From: Nyssa sinensis
Lineage: Eukaryota; Streptophyta; Magnoliopsida; Cornales; Nyssaceae
Assembly: GCA_008638375.1 (NCBI GenBank)
Contig: CM018038.1
Coordinates: 13,042,515 to 13,106,514, forward strand
Reading direction: 5' to 3'
Length of the DNA: 64,000 nucleotides
Shown: one piece after another, positions 13,220 to 26,230 of the stretch
Numbering within the stretch: the first letter of the stretch is position 1
How the letters are laid out: the number at the start of each line of letters is the position of its first letter
The notes under the pieces: generated by a model
The model's database searches: none
What the model saw: only the letters and a program-made list of their open reading frames with translations
What the model was told of the DNA's origin: nothing
Made by a program: the position numbers and the translations under genes

Positions 13220-14697
13220 CTACAAGTAGATCAAAGTTTTAAAACAACCCTATTAAAATTCACAATAAATTATTTATTTTGATAAACTTATTAAAATATT
13301 TTTTGGATCAAACACTTTATTACATTAATATTTCATATGCAAAGAAAGGATATTAAAAGACATCTAATCTTCTCATAATCATGGAAAATCATGATATACA
13401 CAAAGTCTTACATCATAGGCAACTCCCTTTGAAGATACTTCATTTTTTGGAAACTAATGTTTTATAGCTTTTTTAGTTCTCCAAAATTAGTTTAAGAATT
13501 AGGATACATTTTGTTTTATTTTTATGTTTAAAGAGGAAAACTGTAATTTCAACTAGTTAGTTCTTGTGGTAACTCTATACTCAAGGCTAAAAATTCACTT
13601 TAATAAATTCAACTTCTTTTCCATATAACATCCTCACCTTATTGACTTTTATTGTAAAACAGACATATTTATGGCCTTTTAGAGTTTTATATTAGATTAA
13701 TTTTGATTATCTTAACAAGTTTAAATTATATAAAACAATCTCATGAATTCATGACATCTCCCACTTTTTTCTGAATAAAAATTTAAGTTTTTTGATATAT
13801 TATTCTATATTTAATGAAAAATTTTAAGAAAAAAGGGATAATTTATTTTTTTAGGATTATAGACAAAGTTAATTTGATTCCCTAAACATTTCAAAATTCA
13901 TGCAACATTTTTTTTTTTTTAAGTACAACGATAGGAATGGAAGAACTATTCTGAGTGTGTGTGCACGATATGAGACTCGAATTCTGATATATCATGTTAA
14001 TAGATGAGTTTTAACCATCTTGTTTCAATATATTTTTTCAAAAATGTTACGAATTTAAAACTTATTAAAATGATAAAAATTATAAATTTAATTGTCTTAA
14101 AAAATATATGTAAAAGTAAATGAGGTAAAATTTTGTATTTTTGTGAATGACTCCATTTTAAAGGATGGATTTCAAGGATTCAGATTGTCTCAATTTCAAT
14201 GAAAATGGATAATTTTTATTTTTCTTATTACAATTTTAATATGTAAATCTTATCGGAGAGAAAGGAAAGTTATCTATTTGAAGTGTAATTCAGATCCAAT
14301 TGGGATTTGCCGATTTGGATATTAAAATACTTTGTAAATAGTGTATGGCACCGTCCAAGTTCCAACATGTCCAAACACGCCCGTAAGGAAACAACAAAAT
14401 TACAGGATTATCAACGCATAAAAGAAGATAAAAAATAATTATTTTTTTATTTAAAATGGAGGAGCGAATGGCTCCACGATGAGCTACTATGGGCGGCGAT
14501 GGAGGCAAAGTCGAATTTCCGCCATTTTCTTACTGTCATGGTCCAACTTCAATTTTTATCCGAAGAAAATGTAAAGATTGAATGCCGAATAAATTCGAAA
14601 CCCTAGATACACAATTTCCCAAGATCAGTTCTTCACAATATACTTCACCTGATTATATATACCGACGCATCTCTTCAACTCCCCTTCGCATCTTAGA

Positions 14698-17600
14698 ATG
14701 CCGGCGTTGGATGTCTGGTTCAAAGACTCTCTCTCGCACGAACAATGTCGGAGTACAGTTTCAACCAATTCGAACTCGAATTCGATTTTCTTTCTCGGCG
14801 GATTATTCCTCGAAAACAATGTTCCTCCATCAATTATTGACACAGTTTCGTCAAGAATGACTTCAATTAGTTTTTCGAATACAGTATACTCTTCTACTTC
14901 TCCTCGTAAACGGGTTGTTTTTGAGGATTTCCGGCTACAACGCAGGGTTCCTGGGGTGGTTGGTGGTGAATTCTTATCAGTGAGCTTGTCAATTAAGAGA
15001 AGTAACGAGGTCCTTCGGAATTCAACTGAAAATATTGTGCATAATGGAGAGAAGAGATCGGAGGAGGCAGCTGCTGCGTTTGGCGGAGGTCATGCGGTCG
15101 AAAAAGAGGGAAAGAAGCATAAGGTTAGGTTACGGGGACGTGGTGCGATGAACACCACAAAGCATCTTTGGGCTGGAGCAGTTGCGGCCATGGTGTCAAG
15201 GTCTTTGTTCTTCTTTTGATTCTGCTTCTGGTGGTATTTGGTTATTTCAATAGCAGGTTTTATTATTGTCATTGGCTGATTGGGCAGTTAATTATTTCTT
15301 TTTGATGAATTTGACTTCTACTTGTTTTAAATTGTAGATAGAAGCAATTAATTGCAGCTAAATTGAATGGTAATTTATTTTGTTTTCTCTCTTGTTTATA
15401 TATATGTGTGTGTGTGTGTATGTATGTATTAATTTAGAAACATTCATTATATGCTGCTTCAGGATATCTTTTATGCATTCCTTGACGCTTACAATAATAT
15501 AGTATGTTCGGGTACATTTTAATTGTGTAAACAATTTACAAATCATTGGCCAATAATACTTTTTTAGAAAAGAAAAAAAAATCTCGAAACCCATTTCAAG
15601 TTTCCGACTGCAAACTCCTTTTCCATTTCTTAATTGGAAAGATAAATGCAGCTTTTTTTCTCTTGAGCAAAATTACATTTATCACATGCGAAGATCCGTA
15701 AATGTCTCTTTTGGCACTTTGGTCATTCCTGTCTCTTGGTGTTGTGACTTTGAATTTTGTTTTAAACAAAGTGAGATAATAAACTTCATCAATGATTTGT
15801 TTATCAATTGTCTTCGCAGTTTCCCCAAGTTTATTTTATTTTATTTATTTATTTATTTTTTGATACGAAGAGGAACCTTGCGGCTTAGTTTCACTAAGTT
15901 ACTTGTTGGTCTCTTATTTGCCTGACACGCTCAATCTTTCAGTCTGAACTGGCTATTGGATTTCAGTTCAAAACCTCAATATCATTGTGCCTCTTAATCT
16001 GAACCCTTATAGCATTGCACTTATACCTATTATGATGGACATCTCAAGAATTAAGATGGGACTGTACAGTGGTGGGGAATTTAGACCTGAATATTGATAA
16101 AGAAAGCTCTACAAGATTAGTCTTTTCAGGTTGAAATTGGGAATGCATCCAGGCACAATCTGGCGAAACTCAAAGAAGAGGCTGAAGTGTGAAAAATAAT
16201 GGGATTTCTGCTGCTTACTGCTCACAAAGATTAGTTCGTACCCCTATGTCTGGGGATTACTGGGGCATGAGTTAAGCATATAGTTGATTGCTTTTTCTTT
16301 CAATTGAGCATCAGTACTGGGGCAGGAGGGAGAGCATTAAATAATATTGCAGATAGCGGGTAGGCGTCATCTAAGAGAGCCGGCACTCGAAGAAAAACCA
16401 GTAGTTCAGTTTCGGTACTCAAGTTCCAGTGCTCATAGAAAGAGGTAGGTTCGTTAGTTTAGCCTTGTTTTTCAAGGCTTAGGGAAGTTTGCTTATAGAT
16501 TTTGCTTAGAGAAGAAATCCCCTCTGTCGACTAGCTACAGGAAAGAGATGGCTACATCTTATTTCTTATAAGGCATTATAGATTGCTCTAAACCTAAAGG
16601 CAAGGAACATACTTCGGAATACTTGGAGTAGAGGGAAATGATGTCAAGCGGATCGGAAGAAAACAAAGAATTCATGAATGCAATGAGCAAGCCAAGATCA
16701 ATGGAGGGGCATCCAGTAAAGTACCCTTGTCGAGGATGCTTTTGTCCATGGGCTTTAATAAACTTGTTTGCTCTACCCCGGATAAGGTTCTTGCAATAGC
16801 TGATGATTTCTTGTTTACTATACTGATAAGACCAAGAGAAAGCGAAGGCTACACGGATTTTGATTGAAGAGAGAAGCATTATTATCTTCATCAATGATGT
16901 GTTTATCAATTGTCTTCCTAGTTTCCATATGTTTTTTATTTTATTTATTTATTTTTTGATACGATGAGGAACCTCATGGCTTAGTTTCACTAAGTTACTT
17001 GTTAGCCTCTTATTTGCCTGACATGCTCAATCTTTCAGTCTGAACTGGCAATTGGATTTCAGTTCGAAACCTCAATATCATTGTGGTTCTTAATCTGAAC
17101 CCCTATAGCATTGCACTGATACCTATCATGTTAGTCCCAGGCTGTTTGGTTGCTAATTTTTTGAGCATTTACTTTACATATGTAATTTTTTTTTTTTGAT
17201 TGGTAACTTTACGTGTGTATTGAGACATGCTTTTCTAAATCAAGCATTTTCTATATGTTAGTAGCATGCATGTTACATTTTTTGTGCGCACATGAAAATT
17301 CAATCATTCACGAGTTTCATAATTTCAAAGTTCCCATGGGTATAATCTTTCAGGGTTGAGATAAAGCTCAAATTGGCAGTTGTTCTGTAGGTTCACAACT
17401 TCATGTATAGTTTTATCTTTATTTTAGTTTGGTTGAATTCAGACAAGGACTATATTTTGTCTGGATGATATGTTACCAATTAGACCTCGTGGACTATTGT
17501 AGAATACCCTTGAGGCACCATATATCTTGTTAGAAATGTTCTAACTTTCTGATTACACGGTCAAATATCTTCCAGTGTATCTACTCTTGTAAATCTCTCC

Positions 17601-20600
17601 TGGTTAGTTGTATGGGCGGGAAACTTTATTAGTCACAGAATTTGACCTTCAGATTGGTTCCAAGCTTTCTCATCTTTAGCCTTTTTTACCACTGTTCTGT
17701 TATATGGATCTTGTCAGAAGTTTCTCTCAGCACCCATTAGGAAACAGCTTCCTTCGTAAAATGGTGTACTGGTTTAACTAATAAATCAGATTTCAATTCT
17801 TGCAATATAAAGACATGAAATTTGATGAATTCCTCAAGAATCTTGCTGGAGTGTTTTGTACACTATACAAGGTGTTCATTATTTAAACCCTTTGTCAATT
17901 TGAAATATGTACGATATCACATATTACTGTTTTGTTGCAGGAATAACGTGAGGATGCAATTTCCATGGTAGGCATAAAAATGAGGTGTTTTATTTGACAA
18001 AGGCATCTGCATATTGTCTTGAGTTAATATAATGGAAAGTTAAAAGCACTAGAAGACTTCCATGGCACCATGTATAAATTATACTTAACTGAGATTATAT
18101 GGTGGCTCATGGCTGTATTAAATGTTGTATTCTTTAATTGATTGCATTTTGACATCAAGAAGTGGCAACTGATTGGCATATGTTTTGTCATTTGACAGGT
18201 TCACTTTTTGAGAGTTTAATGTACTCTGAATTTTTGGTGGTCTAAAATCCACAATATTAACTCATAATGGAAGCTCAGATATTTTATTTTAGGATTTAAA
18301 TGGTATTGATCTCTTGCAACAATATAAATTCTAGTGTTTTGTTTTTTTGTTTCTTTGTGTTGTTTGTTAAAGTAATTAGAATGATAACTTTATTTTGGAT
18401 TAACTCATTGCTTATGCGATTGGAGTTAGATTTTTAATTGATTTCTATGGAACAGCAAAACAGAATTTGGGATTTTGAACTAGTAATTTCTTTGTTTCAT
18501 ACAAAAGTTTCTTTTTCTCGTACTAGTTCACTGCTTCATTGGTGTACTGCTTCATTTGTGTACAAATGAATGTTGTTTTGTCAGAACTTTTGTTGCCCCA
18601 CTTGAGAGACTAAAGCTGGAATACATAGTTCGTGGTGAACAGAGGCCTATATTTGAGCTCATCAATACGATTGCAGTTTCTCAAGGCTTGAGAGGCTTTT
18701 GGAAGGGGAACTTGGTCAACATTCTCCGCACAGCTCCATTTAAGGCAGTCAATTTTTGTGCTTATGATACATACAGAAATCAACTTCTCAAAATATTTGG
18801 TAACGAAGAGACCACAAATTTTGAGAGGTTTATTGCTGGTGCTGCAGCCGGCATTACAGCTACTTTGCTCTGCTTACCGCTGGATACTGTATGTGATAAT
18901 TCGTAATTTCCTGTTTAATGCATTACTGTTGGCAGTTGCACTTGGGCTTAACCTTCCTTCTGCAAGTAGACACGAATTTTCCTAGCAATAATACACCACC
19001 ACAAGAATATAAAAACAGCACCAGTGGTCATAGTGTGATGATGCGAACACATACACCTATACATTCATACGTTTTACTTTATTTATAATGTCGCTGTCTG
19101 TTATTATGGTGACAAATTAGGATGGCATGGGATCAAAAAATTTCTCTCTTGTTGTTCAAGCTTGGGCTCTCATTGTACTTCATGGATTTTGATAAGTGTA
19201 TGATATGTCAACTACATGGATAATTCATATGCTTAACTTCTCAATTGGGATGTCATGTGGACCCTTTAAAAATATAACCCTTTGAATTGAAGGCTTAAAC
19301 CTGACTAATGATTGCGTTGACTGGGCTAAATTTTGTGCGACTAAAGAGTAGTCACTTGAATCTTGTAATTCCATTTATAAGAGAACATGGTCCTCAACAT
19401 TTTAGAAACTGAGTTTTTCCGTTTATTCTATTCATTCACTTTTAGACTTCATGAATACTGAACTTTTAATTTTCTTATCAAATAGTTGATGTTTGTTTAT
19501 CGGCCAACAAATCAAAACTTGTCGTCAACATGACTCAAGGCTATAAGATTGCGTTCTGTAAATTTTTTTCGTTCCTCTCTAACAGGAAATTCAGTTAATC
19601 ATGTGTTATCAATGACTTTTACCAGTAGTTTCTTTTGGATTATGACTCACAGTTCAAATGTTAAAATTTTTCAGATCCGGACTAAGTTGGTGGCACCTGG
19701 TGGGGAAGCCTTGGGTGGTGTAATCGGTGCTTTTCGCCATGTGATCCAAACTGAAGGGTTCTTTTCTCTTTACAAGGGCTTAGTACCCTCCATTATAAGT
19801 GTGGCGCCTTCAGGTGCTGTTTTTTATGGTGTGTATGATATATTGAAATCAGCTTATTTGCATTCACCTGAGGGAAGGAAAAGAATTAAGAACATGAAGC
19901 AACAGGGCCAGGAACTAAATGCTTTGGATCAGTTGGAGTTGGGACCAATGAGGACCTTACTACATGGGGCTATTGCTGGTGCTTGTGCAGAAGCTGCCAC
20001 CTACCCATTTGAAGTTGTTCGGAGACAGCTTCAAATGCAAGTTCAGGCAACCAAATTGAGTGCACTGGCAACTTGCGTCAAGATAGTTGAGCAAGGGGGT
20101 ATTCCTGCTCTCTATGCAGGACTGTTTCCTAGTTTACTACAGGTATCTGGGTACATTGCTGTGGATTTTTGCAGTAACCTTTGTATTGTTTCTTTGAAGT
20201 TTTATAGTAGTTCTTTTGTTTTTGAGAAATGCAAATGTGATGCTTGGTCATTCACCTCTTGGAATGGATTTGATATAAAATATAAATGGTTTTTTTTTTT
20301 TGAATTTAAGAAGAATATGTGGAGTCCCTGGGATGGAATTTGACATATCTTACTTTTTAAAGCATACTCGTGCTTAATGGCAATAAATGAAATGTTATGT
20401 CCTTGTGACACGTGTCCTGCATGGCTACCTTGAATTGTCTTATATGTTCAACTTAAAGGATATTATCAGTTTAACTTGGTGTTACTTGTTTATGAAAAGT
20501 ACCCTTGTTAGAAATATACATACTTCAGGCTAAGTACCTTTGGTCAACTAGAATGACTACAGGCTATCTTTGCTCCCTGCTTACTTTCAGTGGCACAAAA

Positions 20601-21288
20601 GTGGTTTTTACTTCGTATTGGGATTCTGAACTGTATTCAGTTTCTTTACCCTTTCTATTTCTTTTAATGGTTTGCTATACTATTTGAATAATTGATCATA
20701 ATGGGGAAGGAGATAACCTGTACCTCTTCCCTAAGACATGGCCTTTCTTTAAAGACTGGGTTTTCTCTTTCTTGAGAGTCAGGATTATCTGCATCTGCCA
20801 CAACACAACCAACTTCCATATTTCTATTTCTATTTGATATCCCATCAGTAGATTGTAATGCGGTTTTGAGTCTGGGAGCAGTCGCTTTGTCTAAATAATG
20901 TCAAAGGTTAGGTTTGTCTCTAGTATTTCCCTCCCATCACCCTGCATTGGCGGACCTAAATTGGGTATTGGCATTTTTCACCCAATCAATAGATTGTAAC
21001 TAAAATTTCATCTTTCTTTTGAAGCACTCAGTGTTCATTTAATTGTCTGTACTACACTTTTTTGTGGGTTGGTCTACTACTATGCATTGAATTCAATCAG
21101 ATAGTATAATAATGATTCGGTGGACTTCCGGATATTGTTGCTATCTTCTGCCTACTTTCCATTGTCATGATTCTTAATTCTTACCTTTTGTCCTATTTCT
21201 TGATGCTTTGAATTTTCAGGTATTACCTTCAGCTTCAATAAGTTTCTTTGTCTATGAGTTCATGAAGATTGTTCTCAAGGTGGAATAA
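14698..21288 (+). CDS. BTL3: Mitochondrial carrier family protein, probable adenine nucleotide transporter (BTL3-like)
   Basis: The gene has four exons: 14698-15200, 18585-18888, 19675-20142 and 21220-21288. All introns are GT-AG and the 447-residue product reads through without a break. After an N-terminal extension of about 160 residues come three carrier repeats. Each keeps the PX[DE]XX[KR] signature: PLERLK, PLDTIR (spanning the exon 2/3 junction) and PFEVVR. The sequence fits the Brittle-1-like group, best the Arabidopsis BTL3 type, thought to move adenine nucleotides across the inner mitochondrial membrane. The family is certain; substrate and organelle are inferred. The start is the first ATG in the reading frame that opens exon 1. 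A TATA-like tatatata at about 14,655 lies unusually close to it, so the real promoter may be further upstream. Intron 1 is 3.4 kb and carries an insert. Confidence 0.9.
15784..16034. repeat. Left copy of ~250-bp direct repeat in BTL3 intron 1
   Basis: This segment recurs with scattered substitutions at 16886-17130. Shared blocks include cttcatcaatgat, gcttagtttcactaagttac, tcaatctttcagtctgaact and ttcaaaacctcaatatcatt (one substitution). An 851-bp segment of different character separates the two copies. Confidence 0.8.
16035..16885. other. Insert of unusual composition between direct repeats (organelle-derived DNA suspected)
   Basis: The insert is richer in G and C and in purine-rich words (ggaagaaaac, gagagccggcactcgaag) than the AT-rich intron around it. 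It lacks LINE or LTR signatures. Its minus strand has an open stretch of about 110 codons (16909-16559) that I do not recognise. The texture resembles plant mitochondrial intergenic DNA, so a nuclear insert of mitochondrial origin is possible. That is inference, and only a comparison with organelle genomes can decide. Confidence 0.35.
16886..17130. repeat. Right copy of ~250-bp direct repeat in BTL3 intron 1
   Basis: Second copy of the segment at 15784-16034. By eye about nine in ten bases are identical, with a few small gaps around the TTTA run. Confidence 0.8.
17171..17217. repeat. Possible LINE-tail micro-insertion with short direct repeats
   Basis: The near-repeat actttacatatgt / actttacgtgtgt flanks a poly-T run followed by gattggta. 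This looks like the inverted A-tail of a LINE inserted with its target-site duplication. The site is in BTL3 intron 1. Confidence 0.35.
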
Positions 21289-24200
21289 CTGAGACGTTAT
21301 TTCCTAGAGTGAAAACAATAGAGGGTTGTACTATTACTCAAAGATGATCACTTTGATAAAGTTTCAGAATGGTAAGAATTGAAGTCACTTGGCAATTACG
21401 ACAGAGGTAGAGACTCTCCTAACTGCAGAAAGAAGATGATGATGCATTGCCTCTACATCTCAATCCATTTCTTAATTCAGATTCCGGATAATCATTGTGA
21501 ATTCCATCACCCTATCATTTACCAGGATTTTCACTTTCATACTTTAAAAACTTGATTTTGATAATGACATTACAATTCTCAGCTTACTCCTGCACTTTCA
21601 CACGGGCCCATATTCTACTCTAGTACAAACTTTGAAGCAATTGCAATTGGTCTGCCTATTCCCACAACCCAGCACTTGTGGGAAATCAACCACAGCGAGG
21701 AATTTGTGTCTTGCTAATGCAAAGAAAACCAACCAAGGGAAATCTCTACCACGGTATTGTGTATTTATTTTGATTCCTTGCTATATGTTTTATATTTTGA
21801 TTCTTGAACAGTACAGATGGAAGTAGTGCATAATCCATTACATGCATAAATCCACAGTTGTGCTCTAACGGATTACACTGACAGTCACGGCCGGGTATGA
21901 GAGTTTCGCCACTATTTTTTCTTATCTTAGATCCCTTTTCAGAACTTTACTCCCGGTTGTTTATATGCCAATACTTCCGCCATTCATTTAGATCAACCAT
22001 TTGATATGACCTCCTTGACAGGTTTTAATTTTTCAATTTCTATTACCTATCTATTATAACTTACATTTTTAGTGTGGGAATAGTTGACTAGTTGTAGACA
22101 CACAAAAGAGTACAAGTCTGATGCTAATGCAACAAGGCTAGGAACAATTGCATACCAGTGTCCCTCAACTTTTTCTCAAAGGCTATTCTAAAAGTGAGAG
22201 GAGAATGAGCATCAGTAATTATCCTTTTTTTTGGTGGGGGTTGGTGTGTTATGGTGCAACCGAATATTATGTGGACTCATGTGGATTTTACATGAATAAT
22301 ATAATTTGATCACCGTGGAACTAGACTTTTTTTTGAGAGAATATGATTGGAACATGGTAAAAATTCAGTTCGGGTTGGTAAATTAACAAAAGAAAAATTG
22401 CTGATTAATGTATATTTTTATTTAGCTGAATTCAGGCTTGGTTTACTTGGTTGATTCAGTAGATTTTGTTTGACTAATTAATAAAAAAACTAAAAAATTT
22501 GAGTCGACCAAACATCATCTCAAGGTGGTTTCAGATAGACTTTCAATAGCATCTGAATCATCAAGATCCACCGCCTAATGTGTGTTGATTTTGTGTTTTG
22601 ACTTCCCATTTATCTTAGAACTGTAGCCGCCATTTGTGACCAACTGAGGTAAAAATGATATTTTCTTTTGGTAAATAGGGAATGTATTGAATCTCCCAGG
22701 GTTCTGTTTACTAACAACACAATCTAAAGTGTAATAAGATTGCATTCCTTCCCAAACAAGGTGTTAGCACATGAATCCGCCTCCGCATCTGAAAGGACAT
22801 GTTTAATTCATGAGCTTATGGATCTCCCAGGGTACTGTTCCATCCTTCTCAAAATGCTAACACCAAAACCTGTTTCCATCTATTTGATATTATTGCCTAC
22901 TACAAATGTCATGAGCTTCGACTAAGACTTCTTCTATTCGATACAGTATCTTCTTGGAAGCAACAAAGTTAACATTCTAAAGTTACTTTTAGCTGTAACA
23001 TTCTAAAGTCACTTTTAGCTATAACTCTCAAAATTTGAGGAAAAGTCTTATTTGAGTCATATGATTTTTTATAGTTAAATTTTATTCAAATTTGTTCTTC
23101 TAAGAACCACTTTATTTCATTTCCTTCCAAAAAAAATCTTTTTTCCCTCAGGCGTTTTTCACCTTTTTTCCGTCAGCATTACATTTTTTTTTAGATCTTT
23201 ATCCAACGGTTGAGATGCTTTCAAAGTTTTTTTTTTTTTATTATTATTTTAAATTCTTTTCCATTCAACAAACTCAGGCATTTCTTTCAAGCATTTTGGG
23301 ACACTAGAAAAATTGGAACAGAGCCGCAGATTCCCTCCATTGCGATAGATGCCGGCGATGCAAGAAGCCCCATTCGTCAAATGATCAATACTAGTTATAC
23401 TGTCTGAATCCTCCACCCATCTCTTCAGTGCCTCTCTATCGACGAATTCTTCTCCACCACACAATGTCCCTCCATGACGGCCACATCTTGGATTTCTTCT
23501 CTATGGTTGGCTGGCCATCACCGGAAAACTCAGTCCCTCGCCATCCAATTCGACGATCGCTATACTATTGAAGGCCATGGTTTCTTACCGCCAAGTTATT
23601 CTATCATTTTCCCCTTCTCTCGTTTAAAAGATTTTCTAAAAAATTCTGTGATAATTGTAAATTTGAGTAAGTGAATAGTAATACATAGATTTAAATTTGA
23701 ATTTGAGTTTGTACAAATTTAATATGAATTTGATGTAATATTGGAGATTGATTTTTTTATTTTGTTTTGACTTTTTGACTGGCGTTTTAATTTGAATCAG
23801 AATTTGAGTTTGAGTTGTTTCTGAATATGTTTTGAGAATATTTTTAATAAATTTATTACCAAATTTAAGAGATAGCAAATCAATATTTTTACATTAAAAG
23901 TTTGTGAGGCTGGTTAAAAAAAAAAATATTAAAATTTACCATATTCTATTAGTGTCAAATCTAAAAAATAAAATAATACTCAAAACGGGCATTTTTTTCA
24001 GTCACTTTTGCTGCTCATCGGAGATGTCCAATGGTCTAATTGCTTGAACGAATACGAAACAACGGGCATAAAAGACAACGAAAAAAAAAAAAAGAAGAAA
24101 AAAGAAAAAAACATGGAAAAGCTCAAAAAGCACGTAATCGTTTGAAGCCACTGAAATTGGCAAAGAAACGTGTAACGCCTTCGGTCGCCTATCCATTTTC

Positions 24201-24311
24201 GGTATTCGCCAAGCCCCCTCTCTCTCCGCTTTTTAAAACTTCCCACCAGGTTTTTCTGCTACGAAGATTCTCCTCCAATTCATCACCTCCTCAAAACCCT
24301 AACCACCCACC
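21289..24311. other. Spacer between the BTL3-like and TMEM135-like genes
   Basis: The first few hundred bases should be the 3' UTR of the carrier gene. A decayed RNase H fragment lies at about 22,680-22,900. The stretch 23,280-23,600 is more GC-rich and has short open frames on both strands, but I recognise no protein in it. The last 300 bases before 24,312 probably contain the promoter and leader of the next gene. Confidence 0.5.
22680..22900 (-). pseudogene. Decayed RNase H-like fragment of a retroelement
   Basis: One minus-strand frame reads HVLSDAEADSCANTLFGKE. It resembles the C-terminal HxxREANxCADxLAxxG motif of plant LINE-associated RNase H domains. Flanking sequence is frameshifted. 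The assignment rests on this short motif. Confidence 0.35.
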
Positions 24312-26196
24312 ATGTCACCGTCCGTCGACGGAACATTCGCCGTCGACGACCGTTGCACATGTTCCTCCCCAGAGAATGGCGACGATCGTAACAAATTGGA
24401 CGCTCTGAGGTGTCAGCATTGTAGACGACGATCCGATCTTCCTTCGTCTTCGTCGTCTTGTTCTTTACTCAGCCTCGACGTTGTTCCGCTGAAGGACTAC
24501 AATAAGCTGTGGAGGATCGTAACTGCCTCAGCTAGAGGTTTCACCATTGGAGCTGGTCTAAAAGGTGGTCTCGCTCTCTTCTCACTCGTAGCTCGCTCCA
24601 GACGCAGACGATTATCGACCACCGCAAAGTATATTATACTCAATTCTGATCTCCCTATTTTGTTCTTTGGTCTCTAGGGTCTCAGATCTGATTGACTGGT
24701 TACCTGTATACATATCTATATATATCTTTTAATTTTTTTGTTAAATTTTCCTGTTCAGGAAGGTGGGAATGGTTTCGAACAGTGACGATGTCATTTTGAT
24801 AGTTAAAGAAACTCTCAGATACGGTCTCTTCCTTGGGACCTTTGCTGGTACATTTGTTTCAGTGGACGAAATTATAGCTACTCTGGGAGGGCACCGGAGG
24901 CATGACTCTCTGTGTCTTCTTGTTCATATTTTCCGATTTTCTACTTTTCTTTTATAATTGTTGGAAATTTGACCTAACTCAATGAGGTCACTGGATGATG
25001 TGGTTATTGAGAAATGATATGACGATGTTCGTAGTTTGATTGGTAATTTGTTGGTTTTTCTAATTCAGGACTGCAAGATGGAGGGCTTTGTTAGCTGGCG
25101 CAATTGCTGGGCCTTCTATGCTTCTGACTGGGTTAAACACGCAACATACGAGCTTGGCCATCTACATCCTTATGCGCGCTGCTGTCTTGGCATCACGCTG
25201 TGGAATAAAAAGCAAAAGATTTGGGCACATTTGTAAACCTCTTACTTGGGCACACGGGGACATTTTCCTGATGTGTCTCTCCTCTTCACAAATTCTGTAT
25301 GTACCCTTTCTGCCAAAGTATCTTTCTTTTTCAGTTTAACATGTTATAGTTTTTGTTGCCAAAATTTTAATTTGTACTCAGTTGCTCCTTCAAATCAGTT
25401 GTTGCAAGTTAATTTTACCATAAACTATGGCATCACCTCATGAAATTGTAATTTTGAATTAAAATGTATTTTTTTGTGTGATTTTGAAGTTAGCAGATAA
25501 ATTAAAACCAATGGTCCTGAACACCCCTCTCCCCAACAAGAAATTTTTTTTTTTTGATAAGTAAGAAAAGTATATATCATGGAGCCCAAGAAGGGCAACA
25601 AGGGCCGAAACCCCAAAGGATTACAACTGATTTAGAGAACCTAAAAAGTCAATAAAAGAAGAAACATTTACAGGAAAAGCCTCCTGGGTCCAAAAAAATA
25701 ACAGACGCAAAAAGGCATCTTTGAAGAAGGGAATAGAGAGTTCCCGATCTTTAAAGACGCGATTGTTCATTTCGGTCCAAATACACCACAAGAGACAAAT
25801 AGGGGCCATTCTCCAAACTCTTTTAATCTCAGTTGGAAGATTGCAACCTTCCCAAGCCAACAAAAAGTCTTTAACAGAGCTTGACAAAACTCATGAGAAG
25901 TCAAAAAGAGCAAAAATGATATTCCAACAATTCCACAAGAAAAAAAATTAAGCACCACATTGTCTCACACTAGAAAATAGATTGCTAAAACATTAACTAA
26001 ATAATAAACTGGTTTGCTACTGAATTTTTGAGTTAATTACAAAAACTTGATTCGTGACTCATCTGATAAATCTTGTTGAAGGTTGTGCTAAAGAACTGTA
26101 TTCACAGCTGGTTGACTTATGAAAGAACTAAAGTTTACTTGAACATTGTCTGCATCTGATCACTGTAGCAGCTGACAACCAAGTGCTTTCCTATGG

Positions 26197-26230
<34 letters not shown>

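Larger units (their letters stand above)
11301..14580. other. Intergenic AT-rich spacer between ZYP1 and the BTL3-like gene
   Basis: The two genes diverge from this spacer. It has no credible open reading frame. It holds a MITE-like copy at about 12,160-12,310, a compound TG/TA microsatellite at 13,159-13,217 and several A/T runs. The last few hundred bases should contain the BTL3 promoter. Confidence 0.6.

Noticed and set aside
14698..21288. Plastid Brittle-1 ADP-glucose or nucleotide carrier
   Set aside because: The carrier repeats belong to the Brittle-1-like group, but the N-terminal extension and overall layout fit the BTL3 type better. The organelle still remains an inference.
23249..23464. 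71-codon minus-strand open frame
   Set aside because: Balanced composition, but no recognisable motif, no splice partners and overlapping frames on the other strand. I left it as unannotated spacer.
24002..24408. Open frames on both strands just before the TMEM135-like start
   Set aside because: They are low-complexity (poly-Lys or poly-Phe from an A-rich run) and overlap the probable leader of the real gene.
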